Shown: positions 41,761 through 53,099 of the stretch, in pieces
How positions within the stretch are numbered: the stretch's first letter is position 1
Layout of the letters: every line of letters begins with the position of its first letter
NCBI GenBank assembly: GCA_028564925.1
Contig: CM053026.1
Span: 641,553,967-641,617,966, forward strand
DNA: 64,000 bases
From: Lithobates sylvaticus
Lineage: Eukaryota > Chordata > Amphibia > Anura > Ranidae
Direction of reading: 5' to 3'
The notes under the pieces: generated by a model
Database searches by the model: none
What the model was told of the DNA's origin: nothing
The model's input: only the letters and a program-made list of their open reading frames with translations
Program-made: the position numbers and the translations under genes

Positions 41761-42402
41761 CCGTATATACTCGAGTATAAGCCGAGTTTTTCAGCACATT
41801 TTTTTGTGCTGAATGTGCCCCCCTCGGCTTATACTCGAGTCAAGCACTTTTCTGCAGCAAAAAAAAAAATTTCCGACCCGACTTTGGGGCCCCGTATCTC
41901 GGGGCCACTTGGAGCCCCAAATTTGGCATTCAAACCCAGTTGAACTAGCACTACAACATATCCAAAGATGGGGTTCCTAGCACTAAGTGGCCCCGAGATA
42001 CAGGGCCCCAAAGTCGGTTCAGAAAATGTCATTCTCTGCTGCAGAAAAGTACTTGAGATTTTCTGACCCGAATTTGGGGCCCCATATCTCGGGGACACTT
42101 GGTGCTAGGAATCCCAAATGTTGTATTCCAACCCAGTGGAATTAGCACTACAACATATCTAAAGATGGGGTTTCTAGCACTAAGTGACCCTGAGATACAG
42201 GGCCCAAATCGGTCAACTGTGTCCATCTGCATGGGCACAGTGAGGCTGCAAATGGGCATCGTTGACCCTCTTTTCCACTTACAGTAGCTGAGCATTTCTC
42301 ACCCTAGGCTTATACTCGAGTCAATAAGTTTTCCCAGTTGTTTGTGGTTAAATTAGGTGCCTCGGCTTATATTCGGGTCGGCCTATACTCGAGTATATAC
42401 GG
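41761..42402. mobile_element. TA-flanked MITE with CTCGAGTATA palindromic ends and internal duplication
   Basis: It begins CCGTATATACTCGAGTATAA and ends with the complement, flanked by TA at 41,759-41,760 and 42,403-42,404, consistent with a mariner/Tc1-type target. The motif CGGCTTATACTCGAGT recurs subterminally on both sides (near 41,824 and 42,309). The body holds two copies of a roughly 185-bp unit (about 41,855-42,040 and 42,045-42,215), each with TTTGGGGCCCC...ATCTCGGGG and TAGCACTACAACATATC. It is non-coding. Confidence 0.8.
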
Positions 42403-42579
42403 TACTTTAAAGTAGAACTAAAGGCACATTTTCTTTCTTTTCATATTGGATTGGGCAAGGGAGTATTAGACCCCCTGTTGGATGTTTTATTTATTTTTTT
42501 TCCATCTGTATCCATTGCGTGATTTACCTTAAATTTCTTTTCCAGAGCCAAGCAGGAAGTGCAAGGAAATCACTGCACA

Positions 42580-43010
42580 TTAAAGTGATTCTAAAGGCAG
42601 AAGGTTTTTTAAGTTTATTCATTCTATGCTTTAAGATAAAAAAAAAAAAAAAATCTTCTGTGTGCAGCAGCCCCCCTAATACCTGAGCCCGATCTTCCTC
42701 CAGCGATGTACAGGAGTACCTCGGCTGTCTGGGACTCTTCCCCCCCTGGTTGATTTAGACACAGCAGCAGTGCCATTGGCTCCTCCTGCTGTTAATCGAA
42801 GTCAACCAATCAGGGGCTCAACCCCGGCTTCGTGTCTGAATGGACACACAGGGCTGCGGCTCGGCTTGAGTGCCCCTATAGCAAGCTGCTTACTGTGGGG
42901 GCACTCGACAGGAGAGAGAAGCGCCGATGAGGGACTTTAAGACTATGATCTGTGCTGCTCTGTGCAAAACCACTGCACAGAGAAGGCAAGTATGTTTTAT
43001 TTTTAAAGGG
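42580..43010. repeat. TTAAAGTGATTCTAAAGGC-type MITE, right end lost
   Basis: It starts TTAAAGTGATTCTAAAGGCA, the same terminal sequence found inverted at 47,991-48,013. The body includes CCTGAGCCCGATCTTCC and the hairpin TGTGCAAAACCACTGCACAG. Family shared with 30,720-31,075 and 54,930-55,225. Confidence 0.6.
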
Positions 43011-43243
43011 AAAAAAAGAGACACTATCACTTTGGATTTCTTTGGGGCCCCCCAGATCACCAGAACTAGTGTCCCCATTGGAGGATTTCCCCTCATTACT
43101 TTCCTGGGGGCAACCCAATAAAAATCTGACAGGTGTTCTAATCCCTCTTCACTCCATCCAAAAAAAAAGGTTGCTTTTTAGTTGTAATTTTAGCTTATTG
43201 TCATTTATGGAGTGCTATGTTCATGATTTTTGTCTTTTTTAAG

Positions 43244-43486
43244 GACTGGAGTGGACAGAAGAAAGCTAACCGATCATCTGAGAAAAACAAAAAGAAGTTT
43301 GGTATGGAGTGTGAGGCACGACTCACAAATGACATCTCTCCTGGGTCATCTCCTGGTGTTGGTCGCAGGAGGACCAGAACACCACATACTTATCCACATA
43401 CTAGATACATATCCCAAATGTCTGTCCCAGAACAGGCAGAATTGGAAAGACTCAAGCAGAAAATAAATTTTGGGGATTTGGACCAG
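43244..43486 (+). CDS. pcm1: pcm1 coding exon 3
   Basis: The 81 codons run from DWSGQKKANRSSEKNKKKFG to LKQKINFGDLDQ. The segment includes SPGVGRRRTRTPHT and RYISQMSVPEQAELERL, nearly identical to mammalian PCM1 from memory. It is basic, Ser/Thr-rich and largely disordered, entering a coiled-coil-like stretch (EQAELERLKQK). The acceptor is TTTTTTAAG|GAC, the donor CAG|GTTTGT, both phase 0. The divergent piece MECEARLTND corresponds to the variable VESDKRVTND of mammals. Confidence 0.95.
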
Positions 43487-43842
43487 GTTTGTTATCTTGC
43501 ATACTTAATATTGTTATACTGTATTTTTCGGTGTCTCTTTTTCCCTTATTAAAAACACTAATCACATCCATAAAGTTGTGACTAGGTGTTATGGCAAACC
43601 AGTGCTCCGATGTGCTTGGCTTTCATCATATGTTACTGGACTCCCAAAGGCCAACTGGCAATTGGATTCTTCAGTGTAAAGAACAAACTGCTTTCTGTAA
43701 AGGTGAACTAAAGTAAAAGCAGTTCTCAATTTTAAACATTATAATAAATATGAAGCTCCAGCCTAAAAGCTGATGCCTTTTTTTGTTTACTGGGCACAAA
43801 GCATTATGAATATGAAAACCGTGAAGTGCTGGAGGACACTAA

Positions 43843-44261
43843 GGCCCCTTTCACACTGGGGCGGTTTGCAGGCGCTATTGCGCTAAAAATAGCGCCTGCA
43901 AACCGACCCGAAACAGCTGTTGCTGTGTCTTCAGTGTGAAAGCCCGAGAGCTTTCACACTGAAGCAGTGCGCTTGCAGGACGCTGAAAAATGTCCTGCAA
44001 GCCGCATCTTTGGCTCGCTATAGGAGCGGTATATTTACCGCTCCTATAGCGCCCGGTCCCATTGAAAACATTGGGGCAGCGCGCCGAACCCACCCGCAAA
44101 ACGCCGCTGCAGCGTTGGTTTGCGGGCAGTATTGACCCTTTTTGGCCGCTCGCGGGGGGGGTAAAACCACCCGCTAGCGGCCGAAATGCGCCGGTAAAGC
44201 GGCGCTAAATATAGCGCCGCTTTACCGCCAGCGCCCCCACTGCTCCAGTGTGAAAGTAGCC
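43843..44261. mobile_element. Harbinger-like MITE, TSD TAA/TTA
   Basis: The ends GGCCCCTTTCACACTGGGGC and CCAGTGTGAAAGTAGCC are flanked by TAA at 43,840-43,842 and TTAA at 44,262-44,265. The interior is palindrome-rich: AGGCGCTATTGCGC, GGAGCGGTATATTTACCGCTCC, and GCGGCGCTAAATATAGCGCCGC. It lies in pcm1 intron 3 and closely resembles 14,852-15,239. Confidence 0.85.
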
Positions 44262-44265
44262 TTAA

Positions 44266-45464
44266 GCAGAAAATGGGGGTCAGCAAAATATTCAAAGTGT
44301 GTCATTTTTGGACACAGGAAGAAATGCAAAGAGAGGTGCAGCATTATGTAACCAGGATATAATATGAAGTGTATGCAGGGCTAGAGAATATGAAAATGCT
44401 TTCTAGAGGAGTGATTCTCAACCACTCGGCTTCGGTCTGAGGTTTATGTATAGGAAACCGCTTGGAATAAGAAATTCTGTGCAATTGTTGGTTAATAGTG
44501 AAGATTTAACAGAGAAGTTAAGGATTTTTATTTAAATGTTTTTTTTTTTTTTTTTAAAGAATCGTACTTGGGTGGATGCAGCATCGGTCCCCTGATGCCT
44601 CTACACTGAGAACCAAACGATCGCACACCGCTAATCGCTCGGTTTTCAGGGCTCCCCGAGCAGAGAGCTGTAGACTGTCGGTCACAGCTCTCTGCTTGGC
44701 CTCCTCCTCGTTCACTGGAGCGCTGGGCTGTAGAAGGGATGGGGGCGGCCATCTCAGGCTCTCAGCGGCTCAATCCGGGCACCTTGCGGATCCAGACTTA
44801 ATTGACATGATGGCACGGTGCTTGGACTGAAATCATCCAGAGTTTGAGGGGGGTGGGGGCACTCCTGGTACAGGAGGTGCATTACTGGCCATATCACCAG
44901 ATGAAAACAGGGAGGAGCCTAAGAAAAGCTAACTGATGCAGCCACCACACCTAATGGTTGGTAAGCTGCAATATATATTACGTTTTTGGTTTGGGGTTTA
45001 ATGCCACTTTAAGGTTTGCTGACCCACACCAGAAAATTAAAATGAATGTAAGCCAAGAATTACCTTTGTGTGGGTCACTAAGAATTTTAAGCACCTCACT
45101 TGGATAAAATCATCACCAAACAATTGTGCAGAATAATTTTTCTTTTTTTAATCCAAGCAATTACTTTTTACTTAATATACATGTTATCCATTTTATAAAT
45201 GATTTATGTAGTAGATAAAAGTGTAACCCTGCTTTTACAAAAACTTAGTAAAAGCGTAAGTACCATCTCAACCCATCAGATTCCCCTGACTGAGAAGCCA
45301 TTTAGTGCAGTGCCAGTGTATGTGATGTATGGTGGAGCAGTTTTGGATACAAATTATGGTTTGTATATAGCCAAAACAGCATAAACAGCACAGTATAATG
45401 GTACTGCATAGTTTGTTTAATAGAGCATGTAACACACAGCTTAGTCTATAAAGTTGGAGCACTA
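44266..45464 (+). other. pcm1 intron 3 stretch with a TTAA-type repeat piece
   Basis: A repeat piece at about 44,530-45,012 contains the hairpin GCAGAGAGCTGT...ACAGCTCTCTGC (44,661-44,696) and ends GGTTTAATGCCACTTTAA, a T2/Kolobok-like right end. The segment CAGGAGGTGCATTACTGGCC...ATCACCAG resembles 52,155-52,185. No gene seen in the rest. Confidence 0.5.
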
Positions 45465-45563
45465 GAGATTAGTGAGGGGAAGATGGCTCCCCACCCGTCT
45501 CCATAACATTGCAGGGGGGAAGCAACGTCAAAACGTCACTTCCGCCCATAGCTCTTAAAGGGC

Positions 45564-45598
<35 letters not shown>

Positions 45599-45750
45599 CT
45601 AGCAAAAAACTTGTATAAAAAGAAAAAAAAATTTCTTTTACAGTATTACATGACTGAGTAATTGTCATTCAAAGTGTAAGAGCACTGAAAGCTGAAAATT
45701 GGTCTGGGCAGGAGGGGGGTTTAAGTGCCCAGGTGTCAAGTGGTTAATAT
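45465..45750. repeat. AACCACTTC-family MITE, right part
   Basis: GTGAGGGGAAGATGGCTCCCC, an A run (45,569-45,597), GAGTAATTGTCATTCAAAGTG, GGTCTGGGCAGGAGGGGGG and GTCAAGTGGTTAA follow the same order as 22,590-22,860 and 48,770-48,850. The left end is missing. Confidence 0.6.
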
Positions 45751-46077
45751 TATCCCTCAGACTGGTGTAAGCAATACCAATAGTGTTAACCATTAAGATA
45801 CCGTTCTTTATTCACTAACTGCCATTTGTATGGACCTTCCCCTGTATTTGACCTCTGAGGAACTGAGCAGCGTGATGGCAGTTGGCAACCCTTAACCAGC
45901 TACAAAATAGCACAGAGGGCATCTTATGAATTACAAATCCTTTTGCAGATAAGTGCTTAGAAATATAGTGGCTGAATTATTATTTTTTTTTTTTTTAACT
46001 TGGTGATCCTGCCAGTAACCTTCATGCCTTAGGGTCACAACACTTAATATTTGTGTGTGTGTGTGTATATGTATGTG

Positions 46078-46078
<1 letters not shown>

Positions 46079-46155
<77 letters not shown>
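46079..46155 (+). repeat. (TA)n microsatellite
   Basis: About 33 uninterrupted TA units are preceded by GTGTGTGTGTATATGTATGTG. It gives spurious Tyr/Ile frames on both strands and is likely highly length-variable. It lies in pcm1 intron 3, about 510 bp before exon 4. Confidence 0.95.
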
Positions 46156-46160
<5 letters not shown>

Positions 46161-46666
46161 GTATGATAATTTGTTATCCTTGGTTGCTCTCCTGATTGAG
46201 ACTACAAATACTTCTCCTTTCCTCATCCCCATTACTTTATAGAGGCTTTGCCTCACAGAAGATAGCGGAAACATTTTTGGGTATACACTACACAGAAAGT
46301 TACAAGGATATATCGTAAGATTTCTCACAGGATCAACGTGTTTTTCTGTACTTAATACAAATTTACTTGGCCCGAAAAAGAAAAGCATTTCAGTCACCCC
46401 ATCTAAGGACTAGTAAGCTGCCATATATTATTATATTTTTTTGTTCTTGGGTTAAGATGGATAATTCCAAAAACTGATCATCCATTTCACATATATGTAT
46501 TTCAATTGTTTGTCGCTGTTTGCATGCTGTAACAGAGATTCTGCAGAATCCTTGAACATATTCAGTAGTCATGAAAATGAGTAGGGATTATGCAGAATCC
46601 GCTAAACTTTTTTCACTCATCTGTGTTCTTCACTAATGTGTATTTTACTTATAATTCTCTTTGCAG

Positions 46667-46939
46667 AGGAGCATCGGGAGTGATTCCCAAGGCAGAGCAA
46701 CGGCAGCAAATAATAAACGGCAGCTTTCTGAGAACCAAAAGCCTTTCAACTTTCTACCACTTCAGCTGAATACTAATAAAGACAAGGCTACTACACCGAG
46801 CCCGCCAAAAAGAGAAACCAGTTTGTCGTCATTGCCCAAAGACTTCCTAACTTCTGCTTACGCTAAAGATTTGGGGCAAAATTTTCAGGCATCTTTGTCA
46901 GATGATGTGAGAGAAGAGACTGCCATTGACAGTAGCCAG
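46667..46939 (+). CDS. pcm1: pcm1 coding exon 4
   Basis: The 91 codons begin RSIGSDSQGRATAANNKRQL, a strongly conserved PCM1 segment, followed by SENQKPFNFLPLQLNTNK. The second half (PSPPKRETSLSSLPKDFL onward) is less conserved, low in hydrophobic residues and probably disordered. The acceptor CTCTTTGCAG|AGG is strong; the donor is CAG|GTATAA. Both are phase 0. Immediately downstream, a TTAA-type MITE begins within 10 bp of the donor. Confidence 0.95.
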
Positions 46940-46946
46940 GTATAAT

Positions 46947-48013
46947 TTAAAGTGAAATTAAAGTCTTGTGTTTTTTTTTTGTTTAAAAATAACAAACATG
47001 TTATACTTCCCTGCTCTGTGCATTGGTTTTGCACAGAGCAGCTCAGATCCTCCTCTTCTCGGGTCTCTCACTGGTGCTCCTGGCCCCCCTCTCTCCTGCC
47101 TAGTGCCCCCACAGCAAGCGGCTTGCTATGGGGGCACCTGAGCTGAGCCGCTGCTCTGTGTCCATTCAGACAAATCCGCAGCTCGCCCCCGCCCCACTCT
47201 CTCACCTCATTTGCTCACTGACTTTGACTCCCGCTTCTGTCTCAGCCAGTGAGGGAGAGTCCCAGACAGCTGAGTCTCTTGTGCAACGTCGCTGGACCGA
47301 GACCGGCTCAGGTAAGTACGAGTGGGGCAGCTGCACACAGTTTTTTTTTATCTTAAAGTGTTTTTTTTAAGCCACTGAGTGTGTGTGCTCCAATCTCCTC
47401 TGTTATAGTAACTGATGTGCCCCAGTGTATTTTTTTTTTTTTTTTAAATAATAAGGCGCTATATATCTTATTTTAGAGCGCCGCTCGACGATCATGTGAC
47501 TGGCCGCCTCTCTCTCCAGGTCTGACAGCTACAGCATGGGCTCTAAGAATCCCCTGCTGACGTCAACCGAGAGGAGAGAAGCAGACGGCCACTATAAGGT
47601 GTATATAGTGGCTTATTTGTTCAAAATGCCATACACTGGGGCACATCCATTACTATAATAGTGGGGATTGTAGCACAAACGCTCAGTTATTTTACCAGCA
47701 GGAGGGGAGGGCCAGGAAGAAATCGGAGCTGACAGGGAGGGAGGGGTAGAGGAGAGCTGCGGATGATGGAGACACGTAAACTGACCACGCTGTCAGGGCT
47801 CGGCAGCCATGATAAAATGTGGTTGATTTACAGAGGGAGGGCAGGATCAGCCAGGTATTTTAGGTGATGCAGGGGGCCAAATTACACAGAACAAGCACTG
47901 TGCTGTATAACATGCTTTTAAAAACAGGATCTATTTTTTTTTTTTTTTTTTTTTCTTTGGTGTACAATGCATTAAGAAAAAAAAAAAACCTTCTGCCTTT
48001 AGAACCACTTTAA
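46947..48013. repeat. TTAA-type MITE(s) with an internal inverted repeat
   Basis: TTAAAGTGAAATTAAAGTC opens at 46,947. The block 47,005-47,330 carries the TGCTCTGTGCATTGGTTTTGCACAGAGCA hairpin family. The right end CCTTCTGCCTTTAGAACCAC closes at TTAA 48,010-48,013 and matches the left end at 42,580. Within it, 47,373-47,430 and 47,627-47,688 are inverted copies (GTGCCCCAGTGTAT / ATACACTGGGGCAC), marking a second nested element. Exact boundaries between the two are unclear. Confidence 0.6.
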
Positions 48014-48244
48014 TTTTCTCACACATTAATGGTATTTTCAAGTAATACAGTTCTAGTCTTGCAGGATGTTAGTTGAAAGCACTGTATGTGAGATCACACT
48101 TTACTATATCTGTTTCAGAAATATATTCATATTTTATGGCCATTTATGCTGGGAAAATGTCATCCACTTCAAGCGGAGTTCCACACACTTTTTCAACTAG
48201 ATCTTAAATCCGTGTGTTGAAGTGCATACACTGGGACCTTTTTC

Positions 48245-48850
48245 TTAACCACTTCCTGCCCGCGCTATATCCAAAAGATGGCTACAGCGGATGCTTAGTT
48301 TGCTGGAGTCCTAAAGGCTCAGCTGATCACATATTGGGGTAAAGGGCTAATCACGGTGGCCCTTTACCACTTGATCAGCTGTGTTCAATGACAGCTGTTC
48401 ACAATATGTAAACATAACCGGTTATCGGCTTTTATTTCCTTGCACTGACAGCGTAAGGAGAGAAGAAGAAAGCAGATAACCAGCTTGTTTTTAAAGGGAC
48501 ATTGGCAATGATAATCAGGGCATGGATTATCCGTGTCCTGATTATCAGTGCTGCCAATCAGTGCCACCTATCAGCACACATCAAAGGAGAAAAATTACCT
48601 GTTTGCAAAATTTTATAACAAACTATGGAAAAGAAACGTCTCTTTTTCGTTTGTTTCGCAAAAGATAGAAAAAAAACAGCGGTGATTAAATACCACCAAA
48701 AGAAAGCTCAATTTGTGTGAAAAAACAATGATAAAAATGTAATATGGGTACAGTGTTGCATGACTGCGCAATTGTCATTTCAAGTATGACCGTGCTGAAA
48801 ATTGGCCTGGGCGGTAAGGGGGTAAAGGTGCCTCATATGCAAGTGGTTAA
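48245..48850. mobile_element. Complete TTAA-flanked MITE, AACCACTTC family
   Basis: TTAA at 48,245-48,248 and 48,847-48,850 bracket CCACTTCCTGCCCGCGC and GCAAGTGG. The interior has CTTGATCAGCTGTG, AATCAGGGCATG...CAGTGCTGCCAATCAGTGCC and the conserved GCGCAATTGTCATTTCAAG right part. It is 606 bp and non-coding. Confidence 0.75.
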
Positions 48851-48994
48851 GGTCCGTACACACAATGAGAAAATCATACTAAAAATACGACTTTCGAATT
48901 GATCGTATGATCTGATTGTTAGTACAGAGCTTTTGTCTGAAAGGGACAAACACGAAAATGTTTCTCGCACGATACCAGATCGTACGATTTTTGT
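48851..48994. repeat. Truncated Harbinger-like MITE end
   Basis: GGTCCGTACACACAATGAG follows TTAA at once and has internal inverted ATCGTACGA/TCGTATGAT motifs, but no matching right terminus. It is wedged between two other MITEs. Confidence 0.5.
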
Positions 48995-48997
48995 TTA

Positions 48998-50245
48998 GGG
49001 CCAGTTCACACCACATGCAGTCATGTGCGTTTTTTTTTTTATTTATTTTTTTTTTTCTGCATCAAAAATGCATGGAAAGTAGGCTATAAGGCAGTGGTTC
49101 TCAACCTGGGGATTGACTATTTGCCAGGAGTCACCGAATCCTGGGCTGTTCCTGAATCCTGCACCGCTCTCCCAGCCTTTTCGTGGCCGCCTGGCAGGGC
49201 CGTCCCCGGAGCCTGTGGCCGCCTGGCAGGGCCGTCCCCGGAGCCTGTGGCCGCCCGCTCAGCCTCTTTGCAGCCATCCATTTAGTTCATGCCATGGCTG
49301 GGGGGGCAGAGACTAGACGTCAGCTGACTGGTGAGGAATGTGAAGTGGGAGGGGTTGGAGGAGACCCTATATCCTGATTTCAGCATCGATGTCACTGCTG
49401 CGAGATACCACAAAGTCAGAGACTCAGTGAAGCCGGTGACAGTGAGTAACACTACCTGTGATTATAGTTGCCATTAAAAGAATCCCACTACAGTTCTTAG
49501 ATCAGCAGATGACCTTGATCAAGAGCACCTAAATTGGCTGATCAGAACCCCCCCCAGCACTGCCACTCATCCATCCCATTCCCCCTACCCACCCACCAAG
49601 GAGTAAGAGAAGGAATTAGATTATACATGGAAGGGGGAGGAACAAAGAATAAGGGACAGAAAGAATAAGAGCGTGAACAAGAAAGATGGCTAGAGAGAGG
49701 GATGGGGGAAAAAAAAAAAAAGAAATTGGGATAGAGAGAGAGAGATAAAATAGAAAGGAAGGAGAACAAAAAGAGTGGTATATACTAAAATGTACCATAT
49801 GGGGTTTTAATACTGTACAAGTGGAAGGGACTCAGGGAGCGCTAAATGTCCGTGGGTTTGGGGTGCAAATTACTTGTTTTGCCTTGAGTGCTGACAACCC
49901 ATGCTACGAAAATCATTTTATTGTTAGGAGAAATGTTATCATGGGGTCACAGCACTAGCAAGGTTGAGAACCACTGATATATAAGGTTTTCAATGGCATA
50001 GTTCATACCAGTGCTTGCAGTTCCAGTTCCAGAAATAAAGTAGAACATATATGCTGCATTTTTTCTGCACCATACTGGAATGCTGTAAAACGCATTTAAA
50101 AAGCAATAGAATGCACTGGAACACACATGTCCTTAAGGTTAACAAAAAAGAGGGAGGAAACGCACTGGAACGAAAGAAAAAAACATGCATGCAGAAAAGC
50201 GTCTGGAACTCATCCAGACTGCGTTCCTATGGTGTGAACTGGCTC
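48998..50245. mobile_element. Harbinger-like MITE, TSD TTA, containing a hAT MITE
   Basis: Inverted ends GGGCCAGTTCACACCACATGC and ATGGTGTGAACTGGCTC are flanked by TTA at 48,995-48,997 and 50,246-50,248. Without the nested element (49,092-49,976) it is about 360 bp. The interior repeats AATGCATGG/AACGCATT-like motifs. Non-coding. Confidence 0.85.
49092..49976. mobile_element. hAT (Charlie-like) non-autonomous element nested in a MITE
   Basis: The ends CAGTGGTTCTCAACCTGGGG and CAAGGTTGAGAACCACTG are classic hAT-Charlie-type termini. The flanks CTATAAGG (49,084-49,091) and ATATAAGG (49,979-49,986) match at 7 of 8 positions with a 2-bp offset. The body has tandem CCGTCCCCGGAGCCTGTGGC units at 49,190-49,250 and a purine-rich part at 49,600-49,780. 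No transposase. Confidence 0.8.
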
Positions 50246-51375
50246 TTAATCGGTACAGTTTTTGTCCAAAAATACAATACAAATGCACTACAACACATGA
50301 CACCACTTCCAAATTCTTATTCTGTCTCACGGAACATTGGTATGATCAGCGAGCTGTTGATGACAAATTTTTTTTGCAGAAATAGTGATAAATAAAATAA
50401 TAAATCTTAAAACGTATCTATCGAATGTGAAACTTGTGCTTTCTTTTTCTGCAGACCTGATCCATTCTGGGTGCAACTTGAGATAAACAGTTTGTGTGTG
50501 GGGGGGGGGGGGCAGAGTACAGGGGCTCAGGAGGGCACACTACATGAAGTGGGAGCAGGGCACACTGCGTGGGACATTACATGGGGCAGGGCCCATTGTG
50601 GGGGGACACAGCAGGCCACACTTCAGTACCTGCTTTCTCCTTCTGGCTTCAGAACTCCTCCAAATTTCATATCTCCTCCAGTGGTGCGCTGTTCCCCGCC
50701 AGCCCCTCCTCCTCCTCCTATCCTGTCCCCCCTTAGATGATGTCCCATACAAACCACTCGAGAAGGAAAGGAGGGGCCGGCGGAGGAAAAGCGTGTGACA
50801 GCCAAATAGGATGCCAGCCGATTCCCTGTCTGTCTGCCTGTGTGATTCTCCTGTCAGCTGCCTGCGACTGACAGTCAGATCGCTGCGGAACCCTGGTTGA
50901 TAACGTTTTTGGTTGTAACATAACACAATCTGGAAAATTTTAAGGAGAATGAATACTTTTTCAAGGCACTGCATATCCGGTAATGAGGCTACCGCACACC
51001 TTTTGCGGTATTGTATACTCTTTGTGAGTGCATTTGACTTATTCTTTTAATAAAGTGGCATTTTGCCATATTGCACTATCTTGCTCCATTATTTTCTTGT
51101 ATGCTCTATGTGACCTCACTGAGCGTAGTGGCATTCATTCGTTCGTCCATCAATCCATTCATTCACCTATTTCAAGGCTGAATTGTTAAACTTTTATGTA
51201 TGTATGGATGGTCATATATATTTTATATATTAAGGGGCTTTGATACTCCACAGACTGGGCTGAGCGTTTATACACCTGTTGCAATGTCACCTTACTAGTG
51301 TGTTGTTTATGATCGCAACAGTTTATTTACTTGAGTACTTTTTCTCAAGCTGTTATAATGTACATATTACACTGA
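50246..51375 (+). other. pcm1 intron 4 stretch with a Tc1 end
   Basis: A G run lies at 50,501-50,513. At 50,896-50,975 the sequence GTAACATAACACAATCTGG...GAATACTTTTTCAAGGCACTG is the end of a Tc1-type element whose body is absent. The rest holds overlapping frames on both strands without domains. Confidence 0.5.
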
Positions 51376-51990
51376 GATTTTGTTATGCATATCAGTTCCT
51401 TGCTTCGTGAATTTTTGTGAGACAATAGTGCAAAATTATTCCTTTCGAAGTCTATGCAGATTGCTTAAGAGGGTCACACAGCTTTCAAATGTATCTTTTC
51501 TCGATTTTTCTCAAGCTTATAGTAGTCTACCTTTCTTGGTGATAGCTCATTCTACCTGGATTGTTGGTGTCAACTGGTGGATATTCAACATCAGGCTTAA
51601 TAACTCCAAAGTTTGTAAGGCTGCTACCTGGTCTTCGGTTCATACTTTTTATGATGTTTTGCAAAGTGGATGTTTGACCCTCACAGGATGTGGCCGTTGG
51701 CTGACGGGTCTTGCAAGCTGCTGCGTGAGGTTATAACCTGTCCTGGTTTATTTGTATGGGGCTTGTTGCCCTCCCTTCATACTACGTGCTTTGGGACATC
51801 CCTATCATAATAGATATGAAGGTACCCGGTGTCCTGAGATGTACCATAAGGAAAACCAGGTTTTTGGTTTATCTCTTAAAATCCTTTTCTTGGAGTGCAG
51901 CACAGGACACAGGGATCCAATGCTTCTTCCTTTTGTTTCATGTTTTGCTATGAAAAAAAAATAATTAAGTTTTATGCCTAGCTTGGAGGA
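51376..51990 (+). mobile_element. DIRS fragment: recombinase end plus terminal/internal repeat (fossil)
   Basis: KVCKAATWSSVHTFYDV near 51,610-51,660 matches the C-terminal part of the DIRS tyrosine recombinase. The end-type sequence AAAATCCTTTTCTTGGAGTGC...GGACACAGGGATCC follows at 51,879-51,920, related to the terminal repeat at 24,830-24,880. It is broken; only this corner of the element remains. Confidence 0.75.
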
Positions 51991-52240
51991 GTTTTGCCCG
52001 GGAGGAAGTTAAATTGAGTTTGGCTTAATTTTTTGGTAATCAAGTCCATCTAAATGTTCTTGTTTATCTAACGCTACCCTCTCCCATATTGACAATGCTC
52101 CTGTCCAAGGTTGGCTCCATTACTCATCCATCCAGAGTCGAGATACTCTAAGACAGGAGGGTGCTACTGGCCGGATCACCAGGTGGGGCAAAAAATAATT
52201 ATGTTGCCACCATGTGTAAAGATTGGTATGTGACTATAGA

Positions 52241-52279
<39 letters not shown>

Positions 52280-52319
52280 ACCCTTTTTAATGTTAACTCG
52301 GCTTGAACTAAATAAGTAT
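51991..52319 (+). other. pcm1 intron 4 stretch, repeat remnant
   Basis: GCTACTGGCCGGATCACCAGGTGGG near 52,167 resembles 44,880-44,905. A T run of about 28 lies at 52,248-52,275. No gene. Confidence 0.4.
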
Positions 52320-52623
52320 TTAACCACTTTCAGACTGGACCATTTTGCTGGCTTAAGACCAGACCACTTTTTGCGATTCAGCACTGCGTCGCTTTAACTT
52401 ACAATTGCGCGGTCGTGCGACGTGGCTCCCAGACAAAATTGACGTCTTTTTTTTTTTTCCCCAAATAGAGCTTTTTTTTTTTCCCTCAGTTTAGGCCGAT
52501 ACGTATTCTTCTACATATTTTTGGTAGAAAAAAATCACAATAAGCAAATTTTAATTGGTTTGCGCAAAAGTTATAGCGTTTGCAAAAATGTAATTTCTTT
52601 TTTTACTAGTGATGGCGATCAGC

Positions 52624-52663
<40 letters not shown>

Positions 52664-53099
52664 TTTATTAAATTTTTTATTGTGACTGCGACATTATGGC
52701 AGACACATTTTTGGGACCATTGTCATTTATACAGCAATCAGTGCTATACAAATGCGCTGATTCCTGTGTATATGGCAGTGAAGGGGTTAACCAGGGGGTG
52801 GCAGTGTAGGGGTCAAGTGTGTCCTAACTGTGGGGGGCATGGCTGTGTGTTAGTGAACACTGATCTCTGCTCTAATCACAGGGAGCAGAGATCAGTGTCA
52901 CTTGTTGCTAGGCAGATGCTGTTTATATTTCCGCAGGCGATCGAGTCCACGGGACCTGCGACCGGACTCACGGGGGTCCCAACCTGCGCGCGTGCAATGG
53001 CATGGCAGCATTTTTAAAGGGATGTACCTGTACGCCCTTATGCCTGTCCATGCCATTCTGCCGACATACATCTGTGTGCGCCGGTCGGGAAGTGGTTAA
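52320..53099. mobile_element. Complete TTAA-flanked MITE, AACCACTTC family
   Basis: TTAA at 52,320-52,323 and 53,096-53,099 bracket CCACTTTCAGACTGG and CCGGTCGGGAAGTGG. It contains a 37-bp T run (about 52,627-52,663) and a hairpin ACACTGATCTCTGCTC...GAGCAGAGATCAGTGT at 52,857-52,900. The right TTAA is shared with the next element. Confidence 0.75.

Noticed and set aside
46044-46397. Tyr-Ile repeat protein
   Set aside because: It is a reading of the (TA)n microsatellite.
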